Position numbers and translations under genes: made by a program. From Mucilaginibacter aquaedulcis (lineage in GTDB: Bacteria > Bacteroidota > Bacteroidia > Sphingobacteriales > Sphingobacteriaceae): a DNA stretch of 64,000 nucleotides. Location of the stretch: contig NZ_JAUFPR010000002.1 in the NCBI RefSeq assembly GCF_030409325.1, positions 1,116,001 to 1,180,000 on the forward strand, written 5' to 3'. Of the stretch, positions 63,418 to 64,000 are shown piece by piece (position 1 is the stretch's first letter; each line of letters opens with the position of its first letter). Below the pieces are notes generated by a model, which saw nothing but the letters and a program-made list of their open reading frames with translations, ran no database searches and was not told where the DNA came from.

Positions 63418-64000
63418 TACGCTTTAACAGGTTGTAATTGAAATGACGCATCTACCTGCTCATCAACAGGTTCTTCAACCTTGTCAGGGCGATACAATTG
63501 ATGAGATTGCAACGGAACATCTTCCTTAACCATAGGGCCATCGGCAGCGAGTTCGCTTCCGGGTACTTTTGATTTAAATATAGGCCAGGCCAGCTGCGCG
63601 TACCATTGATCGCCCTCATAATGTGATATACCATAGGCTTTAGGATACTGGCGGGAAATATGTGCCGTACCAAAAATAATATCCCACAAAAAGAACATGT
63701 TACCAAAGTTACCCTTGTAGTATCCTACCCCATCATCGGTTGTAGCGGCATGGTGTGCATGGTGAGTGGCCGGAGTTGAGATGGTACGTTCTAATACCCA
63801 CGCCAGCGGATGCAATACTTTATATTGATAAAATGGCTTATCCCATGGAATGCTCGAATGTGCCAGTGTAGTGATGGTTCCTTTAATACCTTTAACTATA
63901 ACTGCCGGGATACCCAAGCCCAGGTAAACCAATGCGGTTGTTAAATAGGTTTGTGAAAAAAATATGGTATAAATAATATTTTGCCTGCTGGCCATAGCCA
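63417..64000 (-). CDS. Sterol desaturase/fatty-acid hydroxylase family protein, 5' end beyond the window
   Basis: The reading frame stays open to the right edge, so only the C-terminal part (at least 194 residues) is present; the ATG at 63995 is probably internal. THHAHHAATTDDGVGYYKGNFGNMFFLWDIIFGTAH is the late histidine block of the di-iron membrane hydroxylase family, and HSSIPW supplies another ligand. The C-terminal 70 residues are soluble and acidic. It is the first known gene of the sulfatase cluster and overlaps the FGE gene by one base (TAATG). The substrate is not known. Confidence 0.8.
   Translation of the reverse strand, partial: AMASRQNIIYTIFFSQTYLTTALVYLGLGIPAVIVKGIKGTITTLAHSSIPWDKPFYQYKVLHPLAWVLERTISTPATHHAHHAATTDDGVGYYKGNFGNMFFLWDIIFGTAHISRQYPKAYGISHYEGDQWYAQLAWPIFKSKVPGSELAADGPMVKEDVPLQSHQLYRPDKVEEPVDEQVDASFQLQPVKA

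Noticed and set aside
1..64000. CRISPR arrays, tRNA and rRNA genes
   Set aside because: No regularly spaced direct repeats, no tRNA cloverleaf with conserved T-loop and no rRNA-like sequence were seen in any intergenic stretch.
1..64000. Insertion sequences or phage genes
   Set aside because: No transposase, integrase or phage structural gene is present among the reading frames; the only mobile-like items are the short palindromic elements at 27441-27546 and 37099-37185.

Overview
The window reads as a chromosomal segment of an aerobic Bacteroidetes bacterium, most likely of the family Sphingobacteriaceae (Mucilaginibacter/Pedobacter-like). The evidence is two SusC/SusD outer-membrane pairs, many Sec and lipoprotein signals with Gram-negative architecture, almost no Shine-Dalgarno sequences, a glpD promoter that matches the Bacteroidetes TTTG-N19-TAnnTTTG consensus exactly, and dispersed intergenic palindromes. 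The genus is an inference; no rRNA or tRNA gene is present to confirm it.

Layout. (1) 1-11704: a surface-polysaccharide locus. Ten tightly packed minus-strand genes run from a fused Wzc-type tyrosine kinase through a Wzx flippase, a Wzy-like polymerase, three glycosyltransferases and four hexapeptide acyltransferases; a fifth acyltransferase lies convergent at the left edge. (2) 12395-14950: a divergent NACHT/STAND-like NTPase of unknown role. (3) 15670-20339: SusC/SusD pair 1, closed by a strong terminator, then a secreted phosphodiesterase-like protein. (4) 21559-27434: a six-gene plus-strand operon (GT-B/CDP-glycerol-transferase-like protein, SpsF-type cytidylyltransferase, split transketolase, class III aminotransferase, SDR) that looks like a pathway for making and transferring an unusual CMP/CDP-activated unit. 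A fatty-acid hydroxylase/sterol desaturase and an SMR transporter follow a palindromic repeat. (5) 29029-32102: two probable Tat-exported proteins (acid phosphatase-like, amine oxidase-like) and an AHSA1-like protein. (6) 32199-38841: glycerol/glycerate catabolism (GlpD, GlpK, GlpF, GntP-type permease, glycerate kinase). (7) 39113-45838: a DUF1304 protein, a small membrane protein and a TolC/RND/MFP efflux operon. (8) 45978-52178: lipase maturation factor-like protein, two FAD monooxygenases and a serine hydrolase. (9) 52273-64000: a minus-strand sulfatase/SusCD cluster (truncated desaturase-family gene, lipoprotein formylglycine-generating enzyme, SusC, SusD, NTF2-like protein, two paralogous arylsulfatases, a rhodanese-thioredoxin fusion).

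How the genes work together. In the polysaccharide locus the transferases build a repeat unit, Wzx flips it, Wzy polymerises it, Wzc controls chain length, and the acyltransferases decorate it; no Wza exporter or priming transferase is in view. In the sulfatase cluster, SusC/SusD import a ligand, the sulfatases cut sulfate esters, the lipoprotein FGE would make their catalytic formylglycine after export, and the thioredoxin fusion may keep FGE cysteines reduced. In the glycerol cluster, uptake, phosphorylation and oxidation lead to dihydroxyacetone phosphate, while the permease and glycerate kinase add glycerate as a second entry.

The most promising candidates for something undescribed are the six-gene operon at 21559-27434, the NACHT-like protein at 12395-14950, the rhodanese-thioredoxin fusion with a missing catalytic cysteine at 52273-52986, and a 58-codon ORF that overlaps the start of the second SusC by four bases. 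All functional statements rest on motifs recognised by eye; no database search was run.
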